DNA from: Stropharia rugosoannulata
Taxonomy: Eukaryota; Basidiomycota; Agaricomycetes; Agaricales; Strophariaceae
Direction: 5' to 3'
NCBI GenBank assembly: GCA_028532985.1
Contig: JANCIK010000016.1
Location: forward strand, 1 to 64,000
Length of the DNA stretch: 64,000 nucleotides
Positions 46,848-58,517 of this stretch are shown here, piece after piece (position 1 is the first letter of the stretch; each line of letters starts with the position of its first letter). The translations under genes were made by a program, and so were the position numbers. The notes under the pieces were generated by a model that saw nothing but the letters and a program-made list of their open reading frames with translations, was not told where the DNA came from and ran no database searches.

Positions 46848-48037
46848 CTAGGCCCGAAATCTGACAAGTGAATCACTTTCAGCGCTGTCACAAACAGAAT
46901 ATAATGCTATCTGTGCGACTAGCAGAGTTGGTGCTATCCCCTAATTAACGGTCATAAGCATACCAGTTCAGTAACCGAATGAATTGAGGTTAAACTTACA
47001 CTTATCATCGAGTTCAAGGAACCATAGTAATGGTGTGTGTAGATAGCTGATTGGTTGGAATATCTCTGCTCGCTTCCAAAAAATAAGGATACTCCATACA
47101 CGAGCCCAGAAAACAAGTACAGAAGGACGGCTGCGTGGATTATACACGTTGGTATACGTTTGAAGCGCCCAGATGACACGATATCTTCATGAGTTACTGG
47201 TTTTACCTTGAGATAGACGTTATATGTTGTGCAGACACTCGCCAGTGCAGTGGCCGCGATTATAAGACTCTCAGCAATATCCTCTTTAGTGCGACCAAAG
47301 GTCGTCTGGTACCCGAATAACCCGTCTAGTAGCCTTACTGATTGACGGTCACTGATGTCACCGATTGTTCAGACAGCGGGTAGATAATATATTTTACTCA
47401 CATAATCCGAGGATCACAAAACTAGTGAATAGATGATTGTATTTCAAGTTACGAGGGACGGCGCAAGGAAATTCCCAAAGCTAAATATTATATATAATTT
47501 CTTAATATAAAATGATCCAGATGACAGTGGTTCAACGATACTACGCACCAGCAGGTAGTCCGCTAGCACATATGCTATGGCCTGAAGGACATCGCACACG
47601 CGTGATAAAGGGACACTTGTCACAAGTTCAATTAAAGAAAATATGCCCCGTCTTGTATTTGAATCTAGTTTATCAACAAGTGCTTGCTGAGCAATAATCC
47701 AGTGTAGAATGCATTCTGCGAGTGTTGTCATACAGAGCGTCGAAAGGAGAAAGACTATTATAGTCCTCTTCTTTATTGCAGCCTGTCCCACTGCATAGAA
47801 AATCAAGTCAATCTTTATAGTCGAAAAAAAACAGTTGGTATATTCACCGGTAAATAGAAGTACGGTTACATTTATACCTAGTTGAGTGGTATCAGGTGGC
47901 CTAGGCCCTGCACGCGTAGACTAAATGTTAAACTTGCCAATGAGAGATATCACAAAAGCAGTGAAATTAAACAGAACTGCGTCCCATCCCTCTAGGAAGG
48001 GACTAGACGTTTCATCATCATGTTTTGGGAAGAGCAT
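46848..48037 (-). CDS. multi-pass integral membrane protein, unknown function (paralog 3)
   Basis: Six exons, 48037-47938, 47877-47848, 47790-47549, 47480-47402, 47337-47000 and 46940-46848, sum to 882 bases, 293 aa, without internal stops. Start MLFPKHDDETSSPFLEGWDA, then hydrophobic segments VLFNFTAFVISLIG, RTIIVFLLSTLCMTTLAE, VLQAIAYVLADYLL, HLFTSFVILGL, ESLIIAATALASVC and IIHAAVLLYLFSGLVYGVSL. The last exon GIAPTLLVAQIALYSV matches the GAAPTVMVARVALA exon of paralog 1. Exon lengths 100 and 79 are shared with paralog 1. Intron 1 has a GC donor (GCAAGT). More diverged than paralogs 1 and 2 are from each other. Likely a seven-helix membrane protein; ligand and role unknown. Confidence 0.7.
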
Positions 48038-48442
48038 CGCAATATATCTAACACGTATACTAACCGGTAACCGGTCGTTTTATACTCGTCACTCTACCTA
48101 TAAATACCCGTACCACGCAGCCACAAGAACTGTTGGCTGCATAGGTACGTACTCGGTGTCGTGCTATTACTGACTTTTGTTATAAATACCCATGTAAATC
48201 AGCGCCCAAGAACCCTTGCTACGATTGTGCGTACTTGGTTTCGGGTATTCTTACGCTGTGTAATCAATATTATTTTAACATAGTGTTATTGATGTGAAGA
48301 TAGAACTAGAATGCTTCAGTGTACCGAGAGTGTTTGCGCAGCGTCTGTATTAACGTAAATATAATCAATGTACGATCATATTTACAAATTGTGAAAGGTG
48401 TCTTGAACACCATCCCGCTGCCTAACTGCTTGTATACGGACA
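48038..48442. other. intergenic, upstream of paralog 3
   Basis: AT-rich with TATAAATA strings near 48100 and 48182 (plus-strand sense). No gene recognised. Confidence 0.3.
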
Positions 48443-48448
48443 CTGCCG

Positions 48449-49442
48449 TATGGCGGTCCATGTGAGGAAATATTCCGCGCGAATATTTTGGGACTTTTCA
48501 TGTGCGCGAAAGTTTACACACGCTGCGCGGAATAGTTGAAGCATGCGCGAAAGTTTTCGAGCTTGCGCGGAAAAACTTAGCATGCGCGAAAAGTAGTTCA
48601 AGGTCAAATCTGACCTGCGCGGATTTTCTACCGTGATTCTTGTGTGCGCGGAAAAGTTTGCAAAGATGCGCGGAAGTTTTGAGAATTAAGGTTTACTAGT
48701 GTGCCGTGCTGCCGTGCTTAGATAATTGATGTGCACGGCAGAACGCCGGCATGCTTATAGCGAGAATTCACACGGATCTCCCTCCATGAACTTCTACCGC
48801 CTGCCCCCTGGCTCAACATCAAATTGATCACAATATTTGGTCAAATATTAATTGTATGGTTGTATATACCAATCAAAGCTGGGGAAAGACTAGTAAGACC
48901 TGAATATCATTTGAATACCTAAATTCAGATGTAACTACCATATATCTGAGTATTATTTGCAAAGACCATAGCATATCAGCTACAAAAATACTATCAGAAG
49001 TCAGTATTGGTATTATGAATCGCATAAATGACAGAATGCAGCTTGCATTTATACACCGTGAGGGAAGTGCGGGCGGAAGTTCATGGAAGGAAAACCGTGT
49101 GAATTCTCTCATTCAGCATGCCGGCGTTCTGCCGTGCATATCAATTATCTAAGCACGGCAGCACGGCACACTAGTAAACCTTAATTCTCAAAACTTCCGC
49201 GCATCTTTGCAAACTTTTCCGCGCACACAAGAATCACGGTAGAAAATCCGCGCAGGTCAGATTTGACCTTGAACTACTTTTCGCGCATGCTAAGTTTTTC
49301 CGCGCAAGCTCGAAAACTTTCGCGCATGCTTCAACTATTCCGCGCAGTGTGCGTAAACTTTCGCGCACATGACGAGTTTGTCCGCGGGCACAAAATGGCC
49401 CAAAATATTCGCGCGGAATATTTCCTCACATGGACCGCCATA
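48449..49442. mobile_element. 994-bp fold-back (long inverted-repeat) DNA element
   Basis: The arms (about 48449-48815 and 49065-49442) are reverse complements over most of their length and begin TATGGCGGTCCATGTGAGG. A 6-bp direct repeat CTGCCG flanks the element (48443-48448 and 49443-49448). Each arm carries about eight evenly spaced GCGCG cores (GCGCGAAA and GCGCGGAA forms) every 20-30 bases, the look of subterminal transposase-binding arrays. The right arm has one extra spaced unit (about 49372-49400) missing from the left. The AT-rich centre (48816-49064) has no coding capacity, so the element is non-autonomous. The superfamily is not clear; MULE-like or other fold-back elements are possibilities. 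Confidence 0.85.
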
Positions 49443-49448
49443 CTGCCG

Positions 49449-50769
49449 CGCCTGTGTCAGCAAAATTACACGAACTGAATTTCCCAGCCGCATCCATTCA
49501 ATACCTAGTTCCATCCACACCGCCATGCGTTCAGCTCATCCTGTACAGTACACCATGAGACCCACAGTGATCATTAGGCTTCACCACCTCATAACAATGC
49601 TCGACAAGTAGTTTCATTATATTCCAACTGCGTTAAGCCATCACTTGTTGGCCAACCGGCGCCAAGTCTTGACGCTGTTGCTTTCTTCATCTACGCAGGT
49701 GTGGAGGACGGCAAGGGCTGAAAGTAAAGAGAACGACGAGGATAGAAGGCGCGTTCCCTTGGCCTGCAGATGGAGTGACAGTTAGCAAGGTGACGAAGGG
49801 GCTATAAGCAAGGGACCGGCAAACGGATGTTGGTGGATCAGCTGGTGTATGTGCTGGTTGTTAGAGATGGGTTTTGGTTTGGCCTTCGGAGATGGGATGG
49901 TCCTTGGTATCCTCGGGTGTCATGCATGTGTTGTAAGATTGTGTATGTGTGTGTGCGAGCGGCGACTGGTGGGGTCGTCTTGAGGGTGTTGCTCAAGAAA
50001 AGGGTGAGAAAATGAAAGAATGACTGTGCTGGATGAACTGGATCTTATGGGTAGCTATACTGAGCTTCTTGGATCGTAAATGAAGGTGGGTGGTAAATTA
50101 ACTGCCTATCTACGTGTACACCATGTCCTTAAATACTAAATAATATGTAGAATTATCGCCTGACTCCGAAGCACCAAGCAAATTAGTTTTAAGGAAATCA
50201 TACCACTGGAAAATCATGCCACAAATTGGCCGGATCTAAGCGCAAGCAAATAGCGCTCCTTACAGTGTGTTGTCTTACTGGAAGCTTATCCCGTGACACC
50301 CTGTTCGTCCATTTAGCCTTGCCGAAGCTCACCCTAATGATATCGCTCTTCTCCTTTTTCTGCTCGGAGTGCGCTACCTACCATGTTCTCCAAAGTCTGC
50401 GTCGTGAGGCATACACCCTTCCGCGCGTGACCACACACATGACACACAACTCACAACTCACAACTTACGCTCCACAACCTTCACCCACCAACCGTGTCTG
50501 TCGCGGCCTGATCACCCCGTGTCTCTGAAGTGCCCGAGCACCACAAAGAACTCAGGCACGTCGGAACACGAGAAGAAGACAAATGATGTATTGGATATAA
50601 AGCAACCATATATTGATTAGTCCAGGAATCGAGGGGGAGATACACTGCCTTCAACAATATAGAAGCAATGAGCATTCTCGACGTGTATATAACTAGGATT
50701 CAGATGAATGTGAAATACACATCATCCACTGCGCTTCAGCCACATACATATCGTTCGTCGATATACAAA
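49449..50769. other. intergenic, no gene recognised
   Basis: Short open frames only; nothing with a recognisable family, splice pattern or repeat. Confidence 0.3.
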
Positions 50770-51050
50770 ATGTTTAAATCTACTGTACTCACTGCACCTA
50801 TCACTAAATTTTCCTCCATTGCAGTTTCCAAGCCTATGCTAAACGACAGAACATTGGTGCGTGCGTCTTACATGACCAAGTACAACATTACTGAAATACT
50901 CCCGTGATCTAGGAGCTTGCTCCCGCAGCTTCGCCATACTCAGGGAGGTCAACGGTCAACGGAGAGACCGGCCCACCCACAAGAGCGATTATGACCAAGG
51001 CAACCTTTCCTGACCGATTTACACCTCTTGCTGGGGCAGCTGTAACGCGC
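50770..51050 (-). pseudogene. DUF4436-family fragment
   Basis: The minus strand reads SGKVALVIIALVGGPVS, resembling the N-terminal helix of the gene at 17920-19089. After a loss of the middle part it reads EYFSNVVLVM, a TAA, then DARTNVLSFSIGLE, which corresponds to HATTSFFVLDARTNTSLPIV. The remainder of the family is absent. It is a short, stop-containing remnant next to the inhibitor gene pair. Confidence 0.4.
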
Positions 51051-51391
51051 TTCTGGATGATAAAGCAAAGATGGATGGTGTTTTAGCCTTACTATTGCTG
51101 CAGAACACAACAAAAACACTGTAAATTGGTAAAATATCTAATCCAGGGATTCATAAAAGATTGGGTCCAAGAGGATTGCGCCGTTTCAATGGATATAAGA
51201 GGGATATCGTACTTCCTTATGCAGCGGGGTGTTGTAAAATTCAATTCGAAGCTTTGTTGACAGACTTCACTCGTATTTCAAGCACATTTATTTACATGTC
51301 GGTAAAAGACATATCATTCAAAGATATCAGCTAACGACATCTCTTCAGGCCTGCTCGAGGCTTGAAGGACAGGCTTCACATTCAAACTGGC
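51051..51391. other. intergenic downstream of inhibitor copy I
   Basis: No feature recognised in these 340 bases. Confidence 0.3.
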
Positions 51392-52041
51392 TTAGTGTTC
51401 CAATACAGGAATGAGTGCCCATGCTTTCTCTACCTCGACCGAGTCATAGTCGAGCACAACCTGACAATTCAACAACATCCACATCAGCGCTCTATCGAAT
51501 ACATAACCAGCTGAACACGTACTTGAGGGGGGTGAACGGCCAACGGCGAGACGACCATCATCAGATCATGTTCAGGAACTTGTATGCTATGAGAGTCCGA
51601 CGTAAATACAAGTTAGACATATGTGTTCAAAATTGTGACTGACAAGTATGCGTGTAAAAACGCCTTCTGCGGTGCGGGCTTGATGCGCCACTCGCATACC
51701 GGGTCAAGAACGAGGAAAATCCTCTCTCCAACCTCGGGGTTCCTGTAGGAGAGCGAGTTGGTGGGGAACAAATCCGGCGGGTTCCTAATGACAAATGTCT
51801 CGTTTGATCCCGAAGACACAGACCACTGTGAGAACAACATCAGATATGTGTAGGTGCTCTTCGGACTGCATCCGGTCACGGATTAGCTGACCTGTTGGGC
51901 GAGTGCCTGCTCGGGGATCTCTGGAGCCACGGTAACTTTATTTCCCTCTAAGGCAGTCAGGAAAAGTGTTTCGGGGCCCACTTTGGGGGTCCACACTGCG
52001 ATCTTGTAGGTTCCAGATGTGATTTCGATATTTTCAGACAT
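51392..52041 (-). CDS. small cytosolic protein, I66-like beta-trefoil protease inhibitor (copy I)
   Basis: Four exons, 52041-51892, 51825-51644, 51586-51523 and 51460-51392, sum to 465 bases, 154 aa. Pattern: SGTYKIAVWTPKVGPETLFL, WSVSSGSNETFVIRN, SLSYRNPEVGERIFLVLDP, EWRIKPAPQKAF, IQVPEHDLMMVVSPLAVHPP, KAWALIPVLEH. The short PGxY start, the spaced Trp blocks and absence of a signal peptide fit mushroom serine protease inhibitors of family I66 (cospin type), which have a beta-trefoil fold and guard against foreign proteases. The assignment is by pattern and is not certain. It is head to head with copy II; the pair is duplicated at 60932-62971. A TATA box lies 80 bases upstream. Confidence 0.6.
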
Positions 52042-52120
52042 GTTGTATGCAGTATCAAATGGGAGCTTGCTTCGGTTTATGGGAAAGAGGGCTGGAGAAA
52101 GTGCAGTCACCATGTACTCC

Positions 52121-52128
52121 TTTTTATA
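52121..52128 (-). promoter_or_regulatory. TATA box of inhibitor copy I
   Basis: TATAAAAA on the minus strand, 80 bases before the ATG at 52041. The homologous position in broken copy III has lost the motif. Confidence 0.5.
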
Positions 52129-52943
52129 CCTTTCAGTGCTACTTTCACTCGGCATACTCTGTTCAGATTATCGTAACATTACGCATCACTCTCTATTCGG
52201 AAGCACCCTCAATGTATTTTTGGGCAGGAACACAGATTAAGTTTAATCATATGCTGTCTGTTCGCCTTGAATAAATTGTACTTTGGCAGACGTTTAAGGG
52301 TTGCAGATGCTTCTTGATTCTTGCGGTGTTCCATTCAAGCACGACGCCCGCCACGTACATATAGCACATGTGCCCAAAATAATTTCCGAATAATCAATAA
52401 TGGACCTGGACCAGTAGTGTCGTTAATAGCCTAAATCAAGTTGCTGCTCGTGAACAATGCTCTCAGTCATTACTGGTGCGTGTTGGGCTTGCGAAATGGA
52501 TGCCACATTATTTTTTATAGCTTAGCCTCCATATTCCTTCCTCCCCTTTGCAATTTAAATATTCTCAAAGTCCTGGTCGTTGGACGTAATCCCGACGATT
52601 TTGTACGTAGACTCAACTGAGCCCAGGTCGTTTATTGACAGGAGGTTCCATATCACCTGTGAATTGATATAACTGATCACCGATTCGGACATTATTCTGG
52701 AGCGTACATAGGCGGCGTGCATCTTGGCCGAATAGAAGTCTTACATAAAGAAACCCATCGCATTCCAAACACCTGAGGTTAAACGATTATGTACAACAAC
52801 CAATGTCTATTATGTACGTACTACTCGCTAATAGATAACATCTCGTGATACTGTGAAATTTTAGAAACAAGAACTTTAACAATGAGCTGGGTGGTAATAG
52901 TAGTTTCTGCAGTCTTCATGCTCAGTAAATATTACAACAAACC
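52129..52943. other. divergent promoter region of inhibitor pair 1
   Basis: Lies between two head-to-head genes and is recognisably homologous to 61530-62291 (for example TGCGGTGTTC with CGACGC/AGACGC nearby, and TATTATGTACGTACT in both). No separate gene. Confidence 0.4.
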
Positions 52944-53605
52944 ATGTAAACCGAAGGCATCGTCCGAAAGCCCGGTGTCTACCGAATCGCTCTGTGGAGC
53001 AGCGGAACGGGCCCTGAAACACATTTGTTGACCGTCACCATCCTTCCAGCCAATGCTGAGCGCTGAGCCTGCACGCTAGCAGGAGGTAAGTACAAGTACA
53101 ATTCCATTCTCGTCTTCATGCAAAGTGGCATAGCCCCTGAGTTTTTATTTATCTGATGTAACAAAGCAAACAGTGGCCCGATGTGTTCACCGACCCAGAT
53201 GGGACCGTTGGGATCCAGGTCCCCGCAAATATTAGGCAGTCGAAGTCGCTTTCTTATGAGAGTTCCGAGAAAGGAAAGATTATTTCCCTAGGTCCACGCA
53301 CAGATTTCCTTCGCGCTTCTGGCGCATATAATCTGCTCCCGAGCGACCACTGTCACACCCTTATATGTATTTCTTAAATCTCAACACCTCCTGCAGACTG
53401 AAACCAACTTTGGAGCTTGTTTGTATCCGCGTCCCTGATGACATGGACCTCATTTTGGTTGTCTCGCCCTCGAGGATTTACCCTCCCCAAGTACGTATTT
53501 GATTAATTACATATCTGGCAAATGAAGACTGACATATATATGTGTTATACAACGCCCATCACCCTGGACTATGAATGGATATTCTTACCTGTGAACGCCA
53601 GCTGA
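52944..53605 (+). pseudogene. I66-like protease inhibitor, broken copy II
   Basis: Homolog of copy IV (62292-62971). The second codon is TAA (ATGTAA where copy IV has ATGTCA), and exon 1 has a second stop and a short deletion after KPGVYRIALWSSGTGPET. Exon 2 is recognisable (DPDGTVGIQVP, SLSYESSEKGKIISLGPRTD) but ends in a shifted tail. Later pieces IRVPDDMDLILVVSPSRIYP and WIFLPVNAS match exons 3 and 4. The TATA box of copy IV (TATAAAAA) corresponds here to TTTAACAA near 52875-52882. Both coding and promoter signals are therefore lost. Confidence 0.75.
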
Positions 53606-54229
53606 GTCAATTTGAATGTTCAGTCCCACCCGTCGTGACGCATCAATTGTCAAATAGGTCTCGAGTAGGCCCAAAGCGAGAGAGAAGAGAGATATCCGGG
53701 GAGGCAAAAGGTCTGCATCGAATGATGGATCTGCGCCAAGGAAGGGAGAGACAGATGACGAAACTGGTAAACACTACATAGGTTTGTGGGGTTGCGGTTG
53801 CGGAGGGCGCTGGCGGAGGGCGTACTAATGCGTGTCAGGAAATTCAAACAGCACGCGGCAGCTGGATCGGGTGGATCGAGCGCGCAGCCGCAAGTGACGG
53901 ACGCGTCTGGAAGCCGATGGCGGGCGGACCGACACCAGAAGTCAAGGGCATGGAGACCAGGTGGACGTGTGTGTGCACACACTGAAAGAAAAGATAAGGA
54001 GAGGGTGGGCCGCGGGCGGGTGAACAAGACGAGGCGCGCACCCGCATAAGGGAACTTGTAAGTGGACTTGACACTCGTAGTGGGAACGAGGTGAGGTGAG
54101 ATTTCTCGTTCTACTGCGAGAGAAAGCGCCGGCGGACTCCCTGAGTCAACCTCCCCACCTGCTCGGCCCGAAACCTGCCAACATGAACAGCCCGGCCCCC
54201 TGGAATCCATCCATCCGGCTCCCACACGC
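53606..54229. other. GC-rich intergenic, no gene recognised
   Basis: Long open frames exist on both strands because of high G+C. None resembles a known family. Confidence 0.3.
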
Positions 54230-54700
54230 ACATTACCTACCCTCACCGCATATCTGTACATCCCACCTGGCCCCCCTGCGGAACGTTCAGCTGGGAGGAC
54301 TTGTGGAAGGCAAGGTGAGATGTAAGATGTATGACCAGCACGATAGCCCGGAGGTGGACAACACACTTGGAGGAACGGGCCCGTGCGTGCGTGCGTGGGG
54401 ATGCTGCGTCTGGGTCTCTGTAGGTCAGTACTTTCCCCATCTTCCCTGTCGCCCTTCCATCTCGGACATCCCGTCCATCCACCCGCCCACTCGCGCGGCA
54501 GAGGGACATCAGGCTATTCCCCTTCCCCTACCTCGCATCGACTCTGCCCTTCTGGCTGTTTCTTGCCCTGCTCTTCCTATATGCCCCGCTCCGCCCGTAC
54601 GCCCCGCCGGCTGTTCCTCATATGCCCTGCAGAGGTACGATCTTCGCCCCCGCCTCCGCCTCCGCGTTATCGAGATCCCTTCACACCTCCGTGCCTTCGC
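54230..54700. repeat. dispersed repeat B, copy 1
   Basis: Similar over about 450 bp and in the same orientation to 60482-60930. Shared blocks include CCTACCCTCACCGCATATCT, TTGGAGGAACGGGCCCGTG and GGCAGAGGGACATCAGG. It is pyrimidine-rich in its second half, with no stable coding frame between copies. Nature unknown. Confidence 0.6.
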
Positions 54701-55017
54701 ACATCCACACTTCCCGTCTGTGCCTGACTCCGTCTCCGCTCATCTTCTGTGTCCTGCACCGCACCGCACCGCACCCAGATCTTGCACTCATCATGGCAAC
54801 ATGCTCCCCCTCGCGCAGCGCGCTCCAGCCCCGTTTCCCGACCTATGCCCGTGGGCCGTCATTCCGTTCCCCGTCCTAGTCCGGTCACGGACACACAGTC
54901 AACGGGTTGCCATGGCATATCACGGTAGATGTCTGTTATGTGCATCATTAGTGGAAGAACCTGCACGGCGCATATGGAATGGGAGCACAGCGGCTCAGTA
55001 CGGGATGCTGGGATCAA
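54701..55017. other. GC-rich spacer between repeat B and PPR copy C
   Basis: No feature recognised; homology of PPR copy C to copy B starts at about 55018. Confidence 0.3.
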
Positions 55018-56209
55018 TGGGGAGCAACGCTGTGCTCCCCGGGGCCATGGCGCACAGGTGGTGCAACGCCCGTGCCATCAAGGCACTCCCTGTCTAGCCT
55101 CGACCAGAAGAACGCCGCGCGTGCCCATGCCTTGCAGAAGGGCAAGCCACGGACGAGGACGGTCTGTGTCGCAACAGTAGGTCGTGCGGGAAGCCGGACG
55201 AATGCCTGGATGAGCTTGTACGCGGGCGTGCGTAGGTCACGCGCCGCGACGTGCAGCGCAGCCGTCTGATCGTAGATATTATCAGACGGGCGCGCAACAA
55301 ACCGAATCGCTGGAGGCTTGAAAGGTTTTGAAGTGTGCTGTGAGGTAGGATGGGAAACTTGGGAGGAGGAGGAGGAGAGCTGTGCAAGCCTGCAGAGAAA
55401 GGCGAATGCAGAGGCCTTGTCCTCGTGCGCAGAGAGCATGAGGGTGTTCGCTGCATAGCGCGGGTCATGCGAGCCGTCTGCGGGCGGCGGGTCCGTCGTG
55501 ATGACGTGGATCGCGGTATAGCATTTATGCGCTTCGTGGATCGCGCCGTCGCGTGCGAAGACACGTAGGAAGCCCTCAAGGTGCTTTGCGGTGGGCGGGT
55601 AAGGCTCGCGCGTCATATGGGTCATAAGGTGCTTCGTGAGCTGCAGAGTAACAAAGCGGGAGAACCGCAGTGCGCAGTGGGGCGCGCGACAGAGCGTCGA
55701 GGAAGAGGTTGAAACCGGTCTCCTGCGCCGCCGTGGGGATGGGCGAGGTAAGGAAGGTATCGGTGAGGGCTTGGAGCGGGACAACGAGGTTGTGCCGCGC
55801 AAGCTGGTATGCAGAAAGTACGAGCAGGGGGGCGTGCAGTGTCTCGGGCACGGAAGGGAGATGTATATGAAGGAGGGCGGGGTGGGCATTGCTGGCGTGG
55901 TCGGCAGTACGGACTTTGTAAAAGACGAGGAAGAGGACGACCGAGGGCGGCATACGCGTGCCGTCCTCGGCCTGGGCAATTGCCTGCTGGATGTTGTGCT
56001 GGGTGAGGGTGGGCCGCCAGTGGATGTACTCGTCGAGGGGGATGCCGGCCTCGGCGAGGGCAGCGTTGAGGTGAAGCCGGCCGGCAGGGGACTTGAGGGT
56101 GTCGAGGAGGCGCCAGACGGGGGCCGTGGAGTCGCGGTAGAGGAAATCTAGGTAGTGCGGCGCGCGCACTGGTCGCGAACGAGCGGGCGACATGGCGGAT
56201 GCGGTACAT
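55018..56209 (-). pseudogene. PPR-type mitochondrial protein, broken copy C
   Basis: The start at 56209 reads MYRIRHVARSFATSAR. Clear stretches follow: DFLYRDSTAPVWRLLDTLKS, LHLNAALAEAGIPLDEYIHW, VVLFLVFYKVRTADHASNAH, then in another frame FARDGAIHEAHKCYTAIHVI, YDQTAALHVAARDLRTP and AYKLIQAFVRLPARPTVATQ. At least one frameshift splits it, and the copy stops abruptly near 55018, so the C-terminal half is absent. Of the three large copies this keeps the best helical-repeat sequence and includes about 100 bp (55121-55222) missing from copy B. A role in mitochondrial RNA metabolism for the parent gene is inferred from the family. Confidence 0.6.
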
Positions 56210-58517
56210 CAGGCACTCGGTCCCGGCGACCCGCGACCAATCCAGCCACAAGGCAAGCAAGGCCAAATAAGGTCTACTTTCCCACAATTTACTGGAAACG
56301 ACAATTGCGCGAAGTGTTGAGTTTGCATAATCCTCTTCTGGTCCAACAAGTGCATAGGCACTTACAGAACTCTCTATCGTCGGCCTCGCGCTCGTGTTGG
56401 TCATCCTGGGAAAGCACGTAGACACCGCGCCTCAATCTGCCGGTAGCAGTGACTCCAAAGTGCCTCCGACCTTTATGCAGTAGTTGGAACCCAACGCAGT
56501 AGTCGCTACGCATTGTGATCGCGAGATATAGCCCAAGCGGAACGTACACATGACGGGGATAATGCCCGTAGAAAGCCGCTTCCGGAATACACTAGAGAAG
56601 AGAGATCTGAGGAAACATGGATGTTGAAGACTCACAAGTCAGATAAGTCTCTGGACATGCATATACGGCGGAATTGAATCGATAGGAACATTGCAAATTA
56701 AAAGAGTGAGAGGAGGTAAGAGGAAGAGGAAAGAGAAAAAGTGGGGATCGGTCAGGAGAGGGATGCGTCTGATAAGCCTGGTCACATGACAGGAGAATCC
56801 ACAAAAAAAGGACGAGTTTCTCACCTATATTTGATCTAATACTCGACTTGGAAAGCTGAAATAAAATTTGTATAGTCCCTCACTTTGACGGAACCACCAC
56901 CCACCACCTAGCCGCATGATGCGGCCCTTCCGTTAGCTAGCACGCTTCCTGAACATCCACATGTTTTCGAGAACGAGTGACTCTTGGCCGTCCAGCAAAC
57001 GTTTCTCTAACTATGTTATGTAGCCATCTTCAGTTTAGCCCGTGCATTAACAGAGCCATTATGCGCTTGGGTCTGGTGAAGTACTGTTCATGCACAGAAG
57101 TACTCACAATCACGACGGGGCCACTTACCTACAGGCAGTACTTTCTAAGCATTCCGTAGAAGTGAATTTCATATAACATCATATGCCAAAAAGTATTTTA
57201 CTATCAAAACTTTCCAAGGTTCTGGACGGTGGTACCTACTTTTAGACCAACCTTTGGTTAATATTCGCTGGTGTTTACATATATGAGTAATCGGGAGTTA
57301 CATAATGCCATTGAGACCTTCAGAAAACAAGAAGGGCATTGAGGACATGCTCCAGGAAATCACGACCCACATTGATTTTCATGATCGGAAAGTTTAGTGG
57401 TGTCTGTTACTACAGTTGAGTAACTTACGTATTAGTACGGAACACTGTTACTGGTGAACTACCTAGTGCACACATCTGTTACGCTAAGGCAAGGAACAGT
57501 TCTCCAAGTTCAAAATAAATTCATCACAATTTATTCCTTCCAATCCATTTCACCACTTGCTTATATTTCGTGCTTTCATGCTTTAACCGACTTTAACTTT
57601 GGCGCGCAGCATGCTAGTAGTTGCGCAGATTACCTTCAAGCGTTGTATCGACTCGTCGCTTGCATATTTGATCACGGAGCTTTAACTGACCGGTGGAAAA
57701 TACTCCCACAAGCTTAAATATAAATAAATAACACGTTTTCGGAAGGGCAGTGGGTACATGACATGTTACCAATGGGGTTTCTATTGACAGCGGACCCATA
57801 ACACGGCCGACCATCCACATTCTGTCCGCATTTTAAGCGTGTCTAAATATATATTTGGCTTTAATGAAGTCAATGTAAGTGGTAACGTATGGTAAAGAAA
57901 CCTGTATGAGCTGTTCGCACGCTAACAACCTCTGTATAGAGCCGACATCTTACGAGCTCACCCCTCTGTGACTATCCGTGCGTGAGAATGAGTACAGGGC
58001 GACAGCATTGCACAAAGTCAAAGCGTAGGCAGATAGCAAAACTTGCAGTGAGATGTACGTGAAGAGCATGCAACACACCCTCAAATAACTTCAAGCATCT
58101 CATGCAACTCGATGCAACCACATGTAAACCCATCTCAAATATAATTCCTCCTCATTTGTTCCCCTGCTACGCTGAAGGACTAGCCAGTGGTACTTGCATT
58201 AAATAGTCGGAATGAGGCACGTATTTCTACTCATCACAGATGGATATCAAACACCACTTGACTTTCCGATCAAAAAGAATAATGTCGATCACCCATGAGG
58301 CAGGACATATCATCAATCAGGTCCATTTAACATAAACAAATATGCAAGCCAGCGAGCATAAAAGGCGAGCATGAAAGGCGAGGAGAACATAAGAATCAGT
58401 ATTCGCAGACTCATATCCCCACTTCATCTATCACCTTATCAAAAAGTCTGGGTTTCGCCTCTTTCATACCACTGACTCCATGTTAACTGGTGTTTCTTCA
58501 ATACAGTGTCTACTTCC
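56210..58517. other. intergenic; likely promoter at its right end
   Basis: No gene recognised in 2.3 kb of AT-rich DNA. Near 58358 CATAAAAGG may serve as a TATA-like element for the gene starting at 58518, followed by a pyrimidine-rich leader. Confidence 0.3.

Noticed and set aside
53650..54366. Long minus-strand open frame of 238 codons
   Set aside because: High G+C opens frames on both strands here; no family, splice pattern or codon logic supports it.
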